A program made the translations under genes and the position numbers. A model generated the notes under the pieces. The model saw only the letters and a list, made by a program, of their open reading frames with translations. It ran no database searches and was not told where the DNA came from. A stretch of 64,000 nucleotides of DNA from Curvularia sp. ZM96 (Eukaryota; Ascomycota; Dothideomycetes; Pleosporales; Pleosporaceae), in the NCBI GenBank assembly GCA_022457065.1, contig JAJGBQ010000002.1:1922001-1986000 (forward strand), in the 5' to 3' direction. The first letter of the stretch is position 1. Every line of letters starts with the position of its first letter. This document shows positions 19,817-31,417 of this stretch, in pieces.

Positions 19817-20215
19817 TTTTACCTCATAATTTCTAGAGTTTGTTGCTGGGTGAGTGTGAGCGTTTGTTTGCCACGCGTTTAGCGGTGACTGCGTGTTGAT
19901 CTCTGGCTCCTCCCACGGCAGGCGCACGCACCTCTCTCCTCCACACTTCTACCCCACACACTGCGCTCGCATTGCCCACGAAAGCGATCGCCGGCATAGC
20001 TTTTCAACACTGCGGCTTCATTCTAAACGCACAGTGCGGAATCTGAGCTTCAAAATCAGCATTGGTAGGTACCCATTCACTTATTACTGTTTTCCCACCA
20101 CATCTGCTTTCACTTGCCCTTGACCAACCAGAGGGCGAGTATTTCTCTGCGATACTGATGAGATAGGAAAGCACACGCAAATTCTGCAGCCAAGACTGAA
20201 GCAATTTCTACTACC
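19817..20215. other. Intergenic, likely leader of the orphan gene
   Basis: No gene. A GTAGGT at 20065 and an AG at 20130-20131 preceded by CTTGACC could bound a 67-nt intron in the leader of the next gene; this is weakly supported. Confidence 0.35.
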
Positions 20216-21127
20216 ATGACGCTCAAGAAGATCACTTCGCTGGACTGCCAGTCAGAGAGTCCGTCGACGCCTGCTCCGAGTGTGGCTAGCGAGTATCCCA
20301 GTAGCCCAGTCAGCGGTCCGATTGATCCTCCACCAGAGATGGACTTCGATGCTGTTGCTAGGATTCTTGCTCAGATGGCTGAGGCGCTTAATGAGGCCGC
20401 CTTGGAGGCTAGCTATCCGTCCCCTCCCTTCAACACGCCTGCGGTTGGTTCTCCAGCGAACTCCATCATATGCCGCTACCCCAAGCCTCGTGGTCGCGGC
20501 TATAGCCTCTTCAGCGATAGGTCCTCTCAGATGAGGCCCGACAATCGCAACCTGCATCACCGCGAGGGAGATGTCGGATCAAACAACCACTCTCCCGAGG
20601 CTTCCATTGCCGAGAATGAGCGGGCCGAGATTGCAAGTATCTCTGAGGTGCTGAGCGATAGCGGTATAGACAAGAAAGGTTGTGGAAGCGCCGCCAGGTC
20701 TCGTTCTCCAATCAGTGTGACCAGTCGCATCGTGCCCGTCATGCTTGGATCTCCTGCTCCCAACCCACTTATCGAGGATTACTTGGCCTTCACCTCGGAC
20801 GACTTACCCACCAACTCGGTCGCTCCTTGTCTTCCTTCTACCCTCATGGAAACAGGCGCAGCCTCTATCAAGACCGCTGTCAACGGCAGCAGCGAGCACA
20901 ACACCTTCAGTGAGGGTGTCACTGAGAAGACCAATTGGGCCGAGGAAGTCGAGGAGGCCGTCGAACGGGTTTGCCTGCGCCTTGAGCAGCTCGCAGATGA
21001 CGAATTCAAGTCGGATCCCAGCAAGAGCGTCGAGGAGTACTACGTGGCTCGGCTTCAGCGTTTGCTTGGTAGCGACAAGCGCGTCGTGCCTGTCCGCGTC
21101 CAAAAGGCCAAGACCGCTCACAACTAA
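20216..21127 (+). CDS. Hypothetical protein, Ser/Pro-rich, 303 residues
   Basis: I do not recognise this protein. It is a single open reading frame with good codon use. The first two thirds are Ser/Pro-rich and probably disordered, with several SP pairs that could be proline-directed kinase sites (for example SPSTPAPS and RSRSPIS). A short helical segment, FDAVARILAQMAEALNEAAL, lies near residue 44. The last 70 residues are charged and likely helical (EEVEEAVERVCLRLEQLADD, then EEYYVARLQRLLG). No signal peptide or membrane segment is seen. It may be lineage-restricted. Confidence 0.65.
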   Translation: MTLKKITSLDCQSESPSTPAPSVASEYPSSPVSGPIDPPPEMDFDAVARILAQMAEALNEAALEASYPSPPFNTPAVGSPANSIICRYPKPRGRGYSLFSDRSSQMRPDNRNLHHREGDVGSNNHSPEASIAENERAEIASISEVLSDSGIDKKGCGSAARSRSPISVTSRIVPVMLGSPAPNPLIEDYLAFTSDDLPTNSVAPCLPSTLMETGAASIKTAVNGSSEHNTFSEGVTEKTNWAEEVEEAVERVCLRLEQLADDEFKSDPSKSVEEYYVARLQRLLGSDKRVVPVRVQKAKTAHN

Positions 21128-21499
21128 GCCAGGCCTACTCGGGCGCATCAACAGAGTCGGTATCTATACACTGACGGAGACCTCGTGGAGAGATTGATGG
21201 GAATTGCGTCCCAGTTTCTTCATGACACAGGAAAAGGTTTTGTTTTAATGGTTGAACGGGATTCATGCGGATTATCATAGTGGATAACATCAGCGGCGGT
21301 GTTCTATACCCACATCACTCAATTGGCGTTCTACGGTTTTACGGGAATCATGTGCATGATAATTTGCCTTGCTAGCTAGCAGACTCGGCCCAGCTAATGT
21401 AATGCTTGCTTTTAATGAGTCTTTGCTGAGATACAATGTGTGTCGGATACAACATGGTGTCACAACATGACGGGCTCTACCTAAAACACACAGACTGTT
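21128..21499. other. Convergent 3' region
   Basis: This 372-bp stretch lies between the ends of the orphan gene and the small membrane protein gene; nothing else is seen. Confidence 0.5.
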
Positions 21500-22088
21500 C
21501 TAAGCAAAGCGGTGGTACCATCCATTCCTCACACCAAGACCCTGCATAATCGCCACAACGGCCAGCGTCGCAGCAGTCGGCTTGTCGTTCGTCTTCCAGT
21601 ACGCCACACCAGCAGCAGCCAGCAGTCCGGTCAAGATGCCAGCAATGCTCTTGTCGTAGATATCGTACACCCCAGTCATGGACCATTTATAATTGAGGAT
21701 ACCTGGTTCGTATTATCAGAATGCAGATCATTTTGCCATTTGCGTTCTTTTCACGTCAGAAGAGAGGCTGTTAGAAAATACTTACTCATAATAAGAAAGA
21801 AGCCGCTACCCTCGTACCAGCCAATCTTGGAGGCACCGCGGAGCATGAGCGGAAGCGTGTTCATGGTTGGGTGTTTGAATTGGTCGAGGCCTTTCATCTG
21901 TATTGGAAGGGATGGGTTAGAAAGATGATGAAGTCGAATACCGGAATTGGTTTCTTCTCTTCTGTTTCATGCTCCTCTCTTCAAGAAGCTCTCTAGGATA
22001 TATTTACCGTATGGCCCAGGGCAAGGACGCCGTATGCAGCGCTAGTCGCTAGTAGCAACGGGTGCGACTGAGAGGTTGTGGATGCCAT
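21500..22088 (-). CDS. Small fungal integral membrane protein, 131 residues
   Basis: Three exons (22088-22008, 21897-21786, 21702-21500) joined in phase give 131 residues. The product begins MASTTSQSHPLLLATSAAYG, has a conserved-looking HTMKGLDQFKHP stretch, then a GWYEGSGFFLI segment, ILNYKWS, and a long hydrophobic IAGILTGLLAAAGVAYW segment with another near ATLAVVAIMQGLGVRNGWY. I read four hydrophobic segments. This resembles a widespread uncharacterised fungal family of about 130 residues; no activity is known to me. Introns are GTAAAT...CAG and GTAAGT...CAG. Confidence 0.75.
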
Positions 22089-22573
22089 TGTTTGTGATGC
22101 AGGTGGGCTAAGGTGGTTTGAATAAGAACGGATCTCGAATTACAATGAGATTGGCTTTGCGGGCAGATGGAAGAAGAGGCTGTATGGAAGCGGAAGCAGG
22201 AGAGATGGAGTTCTGCGATGGCAGTGATGTCGCGTCGGCGTGATGATGAAATGCCGAGGTAACCTAGCGTAGATTAGTATGGTTCCCCCACTTTTCCTGC
22301 TGGTTTGGGTGCACCAATAGTAATACGTGAACCTGTATAAGTAGAGATGCACTTGTGTATGGAGTTCGTGATCCGTTTTTTTTTGATGATGTTTTGTCTG
22401 CATAATGGCTGGGCCCTAATACTGTACAGAACCTATTGAGCGCTAGATCCCATCGCCTCATCCGTTTCACTCAGCTCAAGATATCGTCTGTCGCTGGACG
22501 GTATCTTTGATACACTACCATGAGCAGTGACCTATTCTCTACGCTTGCTGTTTTCCTCTCACGACTTTGTATC
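22089..22573. other. Intergenic between two minus-strand genes
   Basis: This is 485 bp with the promoter of the small membrane protein and the 3' end of the next gene. A run of ten Ts lies at about 22376-22385. No gene. Confidence 0.45.
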
Positions 22574-23015
22574 CTAGAAGTCCTTTCCCTGCTTTCCGGT
22601 ACCCTCGTCAAGCTGGCCCTTGGTCGGCATGGCAGGCAAGATGCCGTTCGCAATAGCATCGAGATCTGAAGGCATGCATGTGGCTGGCGAACTGTAAGGT
22701 CCGACGTTCTCCTTCTCCAAGTCCAAAGTACCGGCTTTCTTCTCTGCCCAACTTAGTGCATTGTCGGCGGCGGTCTTGGCGGTCTGGATGACATCGGAGA
22801 CGAGGCTTGAAGCTCGCGAGGCATCGTTGCTGATGTCGCTTGAACCGCGTGAGGTACTTTGCGAGTGCAGATCTTTGGGTGATGCGGTGGTGGAAGCGTT
22901 GTTTCCCTCACTTGGAGGCAAGGCCTAGCAAGTCAGATTAGTCCCATGCTATCAATGAGTGTGTACAACAACATACCTGCTCTATGCCTGGTGAGCCAGT
23001 GGATGACGGCTGCAT
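22574..23015 (-). CDS. Hypothetical hydrophilic protein, 129 residues
   Basis: The model has exon 1 at 23015-22977 and exon 2 at 22924-22574, separated by a 52-nt GTATGT...TAG intron with CTAATCTGAC before the acceptor, giving 129 residues. The protein is Ser/Thr/Asn-rich for its first 60 residues, then has a short amphipathic stretch (SLVSDVIQTAKTAADNALSW) and a Gly/Lys-rich end. I do not recognise a family. The intron signals and phase are good; the start codon is uncertain and further 5' exons cannot be excluded. Confidence 0.55.
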
Positions 23016-25290
23016 GCTTTCTTGAGACTTGGTGTTTAGGCAGCTCTCAAAGTGGCTGGCTTTGTTGTTTTGGTCGCAGGAGTCTTACTTGTTTGCTGGG
23101 TGTTTGCGAGGTGATGACTGGTGCCTTCCTTCTTTGCCTCACCCGTCGCAACGCACGTTAGTGCGCAACACAAACAGTGGCCTTCTCATTTCGAACTTCA
23201 CCTCTCCGGTGAGAAGCAGGAAACGTCTCTTCAGCAAGCAGTACGAGCCTCGAGGGCATTCTTGAAGTGAAGTCCAAGCCTGTCAGCATTCATACCGGCG
23301 GAATGCACTTACTCTGGGCGGACATGACCACCGTCAGGTCTTTGATTCACTGTGTCGACAAAAGAACTTGTTCATACATTCGAATGGTGTGTGTCTGCAT
23401 GATACTTCATTACTGCAGATCATCAAGGCAGACCCTAAAGCAGTGCCCGAGTCAGTCACATAACACAAGGCAACCTACCTGATATTACGTCCAAAGCGCT
23501 TACAAGGTTTCTGTACATTAGTGGTCTGGGGCTCCACATGATCTCGATCGCCATATCAACCGCGTTTCTCCGGGGACTTTCTGCAAGATGCAAGACACTT
23601 GTCATGGACTTGCCAGGTACCATGATTAAGGCGCCTAGTGCCGAAGCACTCACTTTGATACCTTTTCGACTCACCAGGGTTTAGATTGAATGTTTCTACA
23701 TCTGTAAACAGGCAAGACAACAATCTCATGCATATCTCGACACTCGACCATCCTATTCCGCAAACTTGTCATTGTCGGACACATGGAAACACTTGCTCTT
23801 GTCCATCGGATCATTGTCGGTCTTGTGCAGGTTGCTACGTGACGCTACCTACCTAGTTGTCAGAGTCAGGCACCCACCGGCTATTCTCATGAGAATCCAA
23901 GGACAATCAAGTTTGTCGAAGACGTAGCCACCAGCCCACCTCCTCCTGTACTGAGGACACACTAGGTGTATACAAAAACCAAGCGTGTGCCCCGTGGTGC
24001 GCCACATGGCGGGAGGGTGCAAGCGCTGGACGCGCAGATCAAAATGCTGACCCAGCGCGAGCCTTGTTCGGATAAAGGTGGCACACACCCAGTCGTGTGT
24101 ATTCTGGCCTAGGCTATGCCCAAGCAAGCAACACGGAGGTTGGTATCGCGGCATTACCAGGTGGCTAGGTCGCCAGTGTTCCAGCTAGATGCTGGGTGCA
24201 ACTCGGCGATAAGAAATGCCATGGTCGGTATAGCACGTCCGTGACGTGACCGTACGGATATCCAGGTCAGGAAGATGCAGCAAAGTAGCGCCGGAGTCGA
24301 CGACCAATGCACATCGAAGCACTGGTTCACATCCCCAGGCGCCGTTGAACATGGTTCTCAAAACGCCCCACTTGTTTGACGGCTCTTACAGGCACAGGCC
24401 GGGACGGACCCTGTGATTAGATTTGGGCAGCGCTGTGATATGAGGTGCTGCTGCACAGAAGTCTGGCCCTGCCTATCAGGCCGAGAGCAATGCTTCGAGT
24501 GGAGTTCGCGTGGCTTGGAGGGTAATATGGAAATGCTGCGGTCCATGTCGGGGGCGGGCGTGAATGATCAGGAGACGCAGTTTATGCAGGTCCAGTGCCG
24601 CTGTTCGGTGATGGCAGTCAATTGTTGGACCCTCTTTGCCAAGTCAGTAGCGTACGCCCTCCGATCTTCGTCGGCCGTCTTGCTCTTCTATTAGCCTGTT
24701 GTACACACGGTTGGTGGCCTCGAGTCGCTCGCTTGTGCTGCCATGTCCAGAGCTAAGCAGGAAATGACTTTGGCAGGCTCCGTGCTTTCTGCACTCTTCT
24801 CTGTAAGCAGCCCGTGGGCCCCCCCTCGTCATGACCACCACTTCGCTTCTTCAGGAACTCGCCCGCAGCTGTGGGGGCAGACTCAACGGCATGGCGCGCG
24901 TCCGCTTACGAAGTACTACCACCCGGGAGCCTGGGGGTGATCCTCTGCCGCCGCTGTTATTGATTGTGGAGTGCTTCACGCCCCTTGTCATCCCCGCATT
25001 TACGCCGCTCATCTCGCGAGCCATGTCTTGCTCGTGTGTAGAGCTAAGGGGACGCGAGATTGGGTGTGGTTATAATCGCTGCTGGCCCTGCCGTCCGTCT
25101 CGCGTCGTCACACGGTTCTGCTGCGCCTTGTCTCAACCAGCTATTTTCGCTACCACGGTTGCGGCTATACTGCCTCCTCTCCCTCTCTTCCTCATACTCG
25201 TATCCTGCACTCGGTCTCGATATCGTGGCTGCACGCCGCACTACTAGAGCGTAGGACCACCCCCGGCCTCTGTCTACACGTCCACCAATC
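23016..25290. other. Gene-poor tract upstream of the first Zn2Cys6 regulator
   Basis: This is 2.3 kb between two divergent genes. All ORFs are short, overlapping in several frames and without recognisable motifs. It probably contains the long promoter of the regulator. No repeat or mobile element is evident. Confidence 0.45.
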
Positions 25291-27561
25291 ATGGCCGGGA
25301 TTACTCCTTCGCCAGAAGTCAGCCCCGTGTCCGCGGCCACCACTAATGGAGGCTTTCCCCGTGATGCCTTCTGCCTCAATCTCTCCACCTTGCCAGACGC
25401 CAACAGCTTCGTGCTCAAATCTGCTCTGAGGTCTCCCCATCTCCTCGAGTCTCCGAATGGCTTGTTCTCAGGAAGTGGTGGCTTAACCGGTACTATCAAG
25501 AAGCGGCCCCGCAACATGTCTCAATCGTCTGGTACGGACCGGGAAATGTCCAATGACAACACCCCGCCTGCACAGACAAACAGTGTCCCTCCTACGAGCA
25601 ACGGTACCAGTGGCACGAGTGCAGAGTCACGCCCAGCCAACAAGAAGCGACCGAGTACCGACACCATAGACTATCCGCGACGGCGCGCAACCATTGCGGT
25701 ACAGCAGCCTTTTCTCTTGTTTTCTATTCTTCCGGTTTTTTTAACGAGTTCCCTCGCGCAGCCACTGACATGAAGTAGTGTGAGATATGCCGGTCACGGA
25801 AATCACGATGTGATGGAACAAGGCCAAAGTGCCGGCTTTGCACCGAGCTCAACGCAGAATGCATCTATCGGGAACCAGGAATCAAGCTTGACGCAGGCGA
25901 CAAGCTGATCCTAGAACATTTGAACCGCATCGAAGGCCTTCTTCAGTCCGGCCTTACCAGCAGCTTCTCGCTCTCTTCGCACTCGCCCGCCGCCAGCAAC
26001 TCAACCAGCGAAGATTTTCTCGCCCGAAGCACCGGCAATATACCCCATCTCGGCATGGTCCAGCCGATCAACGGCATCGGAACATGGACTAACCATCCTT
26101 CAAATATTTCGACCATGCCAAAGACCCATAATACCGCTGCGCTAAATTTGTTGTCATCGCCAATGATCCGTGAGCTCGTGTCTCGCCAGTATGACGCCAA
26201 GATCCTTCTCCAGCTGGAGATGACCAGAGAATCGGTAAGCCTAGGATCCAGCCGGGGGCTAGACCTATCCAACACAGGCGCGTATGTTCAAGCATACTTT
26301 GAGAGAGTGAACGTCTTCTACGCTGTAGTCAACCCCTATACCTGGAGCAGCCACTATCAGACTGCCCTCAGCCACGGATTCCGCGATGGACCCGAGAGCT
26401 GCATTGTTCTCCTGGTACTTGCTCTCGGTCATGCGGCAAGCACAGGGAGCATCACACAACAAAACCCGGAAAAAGACCCTCCGGGCTTGGCGTACTTTGC
26501 CGCAGCTTGGGGTCTGCTTCCTACCGTCATGACGAGGAACAACATGGTTGCTGCACAATGTCAGATCCTGGCCGCAGCATACTTGGTGTATCTTGTGCGC
26601 CCAGTCGAGGCCTGGAACGTCTTGTCGGGTGCGAGTATGAAACTTCAGCTCTTGTTGAGCGCGCCTGGTCGCGTCTCTCCAGCCGAAGAAGAGCTGGGCA
26701 AGAGGGTGTATTGGAATGCAGTCATGATCGAGAGCGATCTCTTAGCAGAGCTGGATCTTCCCCACTCTGGTATAGCACAGTTCGAAGAGGGCTTCTCTCT
26801 GCCAACCGGCTTCGAGGACCTGGGAACGGAAGCTGTTGGTCGGGACGAGCTGTGGTATTTCCTCGCCGAGATCGCTCTCCGGAGACTGCTCAACCGCGTG
26901 AGCTCCATGCTTTACATCCGAACAACGCCGTACTCGAAAGGCCCAGCCGCCACCTCGATTGCTCAACTAGACCCACTGGTCGTGGAACTAGATTACCAAC
27001 TGAACCAGTGGTATGCTGGGTTACCACCAGCCATGCAATTTCCGCTCGACCGAGTGCCATTACAAAACCCCGTGCAGACCGTCTTGAGACTGCGATACTT
27101 TGCATGCCGCACCATCATCTTCCGACCCTATGTTCTACTTGTACTACAAGACGAGGCACTCGCAATGGATTCGAGTGTGCAGGATAATTGCCACAAGTGC
27201 CTAGAGGCCTGCGTTCGTCAACTGGAATACATCACCGCGCACCACGCTGGACATCTTCCCTACTTGTTCCAAGGTGCTCTTTCGTAAGTTTACCATTTCA
27301 AACCACTCGTGCACATGCTAACCATACTACAGCATCATCTCACAAACACTACTCATTATGGGGGCGACCATGACACCTTCGCTCTCACAACTTCTTCCAC
27401 CGCCCGCGACTATGGACGACATTATAAACAACGTTGTTCTGGAAATGGAAAGATATGCCCATCTCGCGCCCAGTCTTCGACTGTCTGCGGAGATCATTCG
27501 TGAAGCCGAAGGAAAGCGACAGATGTGGCTACGAACAGCAGGACTCAAATTTGAGGTTTGA
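25291..27561 (+). CDS. Zn2Cys6 transcription factor with fungal-specific middle domain
   Basis: This is a nuclear binuclear-zinc-cluster regulator of 713 residues. Exons are 25291-25698, 25779-27283 and 27333-27561. The first intron (80 nt) ends TAG directly before the first zinc Cys, so RRRATIA joins CEICRSRKSRC. The six cysteines have spacing C-x2-C-x6-C-x6-C-x2-C-x6-C at about residues 137-164. A linker follows, then a fungal-trans-like domain around residues 270-600 with FERVNVFYAVVNPY and VLALGHAAS. The zinc cluster is preceded by 136 Ser/Pro/Asn-rich residues, longer than usual. Targets are unknown; no biosynthetic cluster adjoins it. Confidence 0.88.
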
Positions 27562-30340
27562 AGGTCTCCAACCACGGCAGCGCAACACCATGCAAGGCAC
27601 AAGTTGGCACTTTGTGACTACCGACCAGGGCGGCTCCTATAGGACTGGGAGTGATCCCCACTGCCGGTTCCGCTGTAAGATTTGCCTGCCGCTTTCGGCG
27701 GGCTCCGTGGCTACATGCATTCGGTAGATGTCATGAGCGCACACACACGACACTGACTATCATATACGCGATATAAGCGGGGTAGTCTGATCAACCCAAT
27801 TCTGAGGCCAAGCACAGACCTGCACAACCCACGCGCTGTATTGGTTCTCAATCCATACAGACGTCGACTTGGCTTCGAGCCTGTAGTATTCTGCGCTCTG
27901 CCTTTCGTAGTTGGCACGTTTGGTGGACCCAGTCGTCGCGCGACATCCGAGGCGATTTCACCAAGGTGGGGCCCAGATCGCAAACTGGCCGCAAACCAGA
28001 AGACAGTAACGCAAGGAAAAAAATGCATGTTTCGGAAGAGCCGCACCCGAATGAAGAAGGTGTACCCAATTACCTTTATATTCCCATGCCAAAGAAAGGC
28101 CGGAAAATCGGCGACGGAGTCACCGTGATGAAGGGACGTTCTGTGGAGACAATGATGTACCCCATTCAAGTCTGCATTCGGTACGGAACGGGTGGCTGGA
28201 GCCGCTGCCACTACCACTACCACTTCTACAGCGGGTAGGAAAGATTAGGTCATACACTGTACTGCTACACACATGACTTTGCCCAATAACAAACAAGTAT
28301 CATGACAATGCTCCCTTCCTAGCCCGACCCATATCATGTCATGATCGTGACGTCCCTTTGTACCTAGCTCCGCTTTCATGCATAATACCCTAACCAGGAA
28401 ACACGTACGTAGCGTACACGCGCGCACACGGCGCAATTCTTAATGCCCACACATATGTACATTCAAACGCACAAAAATGTCACTAACGCAAGTCCCCCGC
28501 ACAAGTGCAATCTATATCATGCAGCAGGCGGCCAGGGTATAGAGCAACCCCTGTTCAACCACCAGCATCGTGAGCTTGAACGACATTTAACCGCACGCCT
28601 ACATTTCGGGCCTTCTGGAAACGGAGTAGAAAGTTCTTTGAAACCTTCGAGAAACCGGACTCCAAGATACCGTTGGACAGGGATCCTGAGATGGTGTGTT
28701 GGACAGTGTCCGCGTGGTGGGTGATGAGGGGCTGTTGTCAGCCCTTCATCTCAGATATTAGTACGCCTATTATAGGCCCAAATGTCTTAACCTCGCAGGC
28801 ATGTGGCTTAGCCACGCAACCGCTGCGTAGTCCTCACCGATGGAGGGTGGTTCGAATGTACAATTCGCCAGCACATTTTGTGCAAACTCATGACGGTGAT
28901 GTCCCAGATTCAGCGCCCACCAGCTTGGAGCACTGTAGCTACAAACAAAGAACCCGTTGCCAACTAGTCAGCAACTGCATTTCGTTTCCCTCTGCAGCCA
29001 CAATCATCTCTTAGCTCCTGCATGGGTGAGTCCGCAAAATCCGGGGTTGCAAAATGATCATCGTGACACTAGTTGTCATCAAGACAGGCTCTTTTGGTGT
29101 CGATGAGGTAGGATGGTACGAATCTTAAAATGTGCTTGTCGATGTAGGCCTGCCTGGCGCTTGACTATCCATGTTGCCATTGGTTTATCCGGATTAAGAC
29201 GACGCCACAATCGGATATGCGGGAGTTTGTGCCGTCATCGGCACAGAATGCTTTGGTGATCACACCAGCAGAACAAGTCGTGGCGAGATGGAAATCTACT
29301 TCGTATACTTTTGTGATGTTGCAGTACTGTTTCACGCAGCTGGACGTCATAGCAGACCCGAACAAGTGGTTGTGGGTCAAGGGGAAGTTCCAGAAGAAGC
29401 GTGGAATACCCCCGGTGGTGAACCATTGAATTACCGAACATCAAAGAGTCGGCAGTTTCTAGCGTCCCGCGGTGGCCCTTGGCCTATCGAACCCGAGTAC
29501 CGCTTACATAGACACCAGCTTGTCGGCCTAATTCTCTTTGTCGTCTACCTGCTCGCCCTACACATACGCTTCATGCTAAGATTGCTTTGTGGCTGTTGAA
29601 TCCTTCTCCGTTCTCATCTCGTCTTTGCGTACCTCAATAAGGTTCTCAATCTCCGATCGCCCCACGAGGCACATGCCATTGTCTGGCACGATAAAGTTGA
29701 ATGAAATCTGAAAAATCTCTCATGGCTAGAACATCTTCCCTTGCTTATATGTTTCGAGTGCTGGTGATAAGATCTACAGGTGAGATTGGGAATATTATCA
29801 ACGTCAGCTTCTGCACGGCTCTCACCTAATCTTTACACCGAGATGTTGAGTTATCAGTCACGTGAGTTTGATGATACTTGCTAGTGAACATGCTGTCCTG
29901 ATCGTAGCGTTTTAGCATATTAAATACAAGCTTTGCAAGAAGATACTCGGTAAGAATCTTCTAAGTTTAGCCTTGAACGATGTCTTGTTCTTGTTGGATA
30001 CTTTAGTGAGCTGGTTGATTTGCTCATAATGGAGACAGGTACTTAGTACACATTGTGGTTCTTGAGCTGCTTGAACGACAATCAGTATGATGAAGACGCA
30101 AATTGCAAACCTTGAATGCGAAAAAGATATGAAATATGTTAGATAGAAAGATGTTATCCAATGCGGCCAAAGTCCAGCGATGCTGCTCTTTGACGGTCTT
30201 TGGCCTGGAGAACAGGTGATTGGCACAGACTTCGCGCTATCCGCCTCGTGCGCTAGCGCAAGACTGGACCCACTAAAATTTCTTTGCAACTTCGAACATC
30301 TGCGCGCGACGACGACGACGACGACTGCATCTTCAACATC
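27562..30340. other. Gene-poor tract of 2.8 kb
   Basis: I find no confident gene. ORFs up to 170 codons occur but overlap on both strands without recognisable motifs. One 70-codon frame at 29217-29429 has coding-like codon use and is listed separately. From about 29.9 kb the sequence is AT-richer and leads into the LCP5 promoter. Confidence 0.4.
29217..29429 (+). other. Possible short coding segment or gene remnant, 70 codons
   Basis: A frame opening MREFVPSSAQ and ending in RGIPPVVNH then TGA uses codons much like its neighbours (many C or G third bases from AAG, GTC, CAG, GAC, AAC). No family is recognised and no upstream exon could be linked. It could be a small gene, the last exon of an unrecognised gene, a relic or chance. 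Confidence 0.2.
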
Positions 30341-31417
30341 ATGGCTGTCGACAACTCGCTGGAGTCGCTCCTCGCGACTCTCACCACATCTATTCAATCT
30401 GCTACCGAAGCGCTGCCCAGCGACGACATATTACCGCCAAAGGAAGGAATCTCGTTGCTGGATGTAAAAAACGAGCTGCTTCTGAGTTACCTACAAAACC
30501 TCGTTTTTCTCATTCTTTTGAAGTTGAGAGCGCGGAAAGGCGATCAGAAAGAGGCGGATCTGCACCCACAGGATGAAGTCGTTCAGAAGCTGGTTGAGCT
30601 GAGAGTGTACCTGGAAAAGGGTGTTCGCCCCCTCGAAAGCCGACTCAAATACCAAATCGACAAGATTCTTAGGACAGCAGATGACGCCACTCGTCGCAAC
30701 ACCCAGGCTCCTACCAAGTTGGCTTCAAGGCCCAAGAATTCTAAGGCCGACACGGGATCTGATTCAGATGTGAGCGATGCGGAATCAGCGGGCTCCGCAC
30801 AAACAGAAGAAGACGAAGACGAAATGGCATATGGTCCCCGCCGTGCGCAAGTTACACGCCAAAAGACTGAACCTGCCCAAGAACGTGCCCGCGAATCTGC
30901 AAAGGACGGCATCTACCGTCCACCCAAAATCACACCCATGGCCATGCCAACGCCAGAAGGACGCGAAGCCCGACGGGAACGCCGACCTGGAAAATCAGCT
31001 ACCTTGGATGAATTCATTGCTACAGAGCTTTCTGCTGCACCAATCGCCGAGCCTAGTATTGGTTCCACCATCACACAGGGCGGTCGGCACACGAAATCTG
31101 AGCGCGAGCGGCGTGAAGAGAACGAGAGGCGCGAATATGAAGAAGCAAACTTCACTCGTTTGGCCCCGCTTAGCAAGAAAGAGGAAGCAAAGAAGAAGGC
31201 ACGACAGCAGCGTGACGGAGGTTTTGGAGGCGAGGAATGGAGGAGTTTGGGCGCGGGCATTGACCGTATTGAAAGACTTACGCAAAAGAAAGGAGGCAAT
31301 TTGGGAAGTCTGGAGAAGAGTAGAAAGAGGCCTGTTGGCGACGGTCCAAGAGGCTCTGGATCTGCTGCTGGAGATGCCTTTGAGAAGCGGAGGAAAATTG
31401 TTTCAAAGTGGAAGTAA
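30341..31417 (+). CDS. LCP5: U3 snoRNP protein Lcp5/neuroguidin (Sas10/C1D family)
   Basis: This is an intronless gene of 358 residues. Lcp5 is part of the small-subunit processome in the nucleolus and is needed for 18S rRNA maturation. The start MAVDNSLESL is chosen over an in-frame ATG 57 bases upstream because the N-terminal Sas10/C1D helices begin there: GISLLDVKNELLLSYLQNL and LVELRVYLEKGVRPLESRLK with YQIDKILR are the family core (about residues 40-110). An acidic Ser/Asp/Glu segment follows, then a Lys/Arg/Glu-rich C-terminal half with GGEEWRSLGAG and a basic end. The leader has a (GAC)6 run at about 30308-30325. Confidence 0.88.
   Translation: MAVDNSLESLLATLTTSIQSATEALPSDDILPPKEGISLLDVKNELLLSYLQNLVFLILLKLRARKGDQKEADLHPQDEVVQKLVELRVYLEKGVRPLESRLKYQIDKILRTADDATRRNTQAPTKLASRPKNSKADTGSDSDVSDAESAGSAQTEEDEDEMAYGPRRAQVTRQKTEPAQERARESAKDGIYRPPKITPMAMPTPEGREARRERRPGKSATLDEFIATELSAAPIAEPSIGSTITQGGRHTKSERERREENERREYEEANFTRLAPLSKKEEAKKKARQQRDGGFGGEEWRSLGAGIDRIERLTQKKGGNLGSLEKSRKRPVGDGPRGSGSAAGDAFEKRRKIVSKWK

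Noticed and set aside
23456..23674. Minus-strand 72-codon ORF with intron-like GTGAGT and TTGCAG signals
   Set aside because: The protein is helical-looking but matches nothing I know, and it could not be joined in phase to the downstream minus-strand gene.
27711..28238. Overlapping ORFs of 90-170 codons on both strands
   Set aside because: Several frames are open at once with no recognisable motif, no splice logic and no consistent codon bias.
28790..28870. Possible tRNA (GGTTCGAAT and a GTGGCTTAGCCA stretch)
   Set aside because: No seven-base acceptor stem or proper anticodon arm could be paired around the T-loop-like string.
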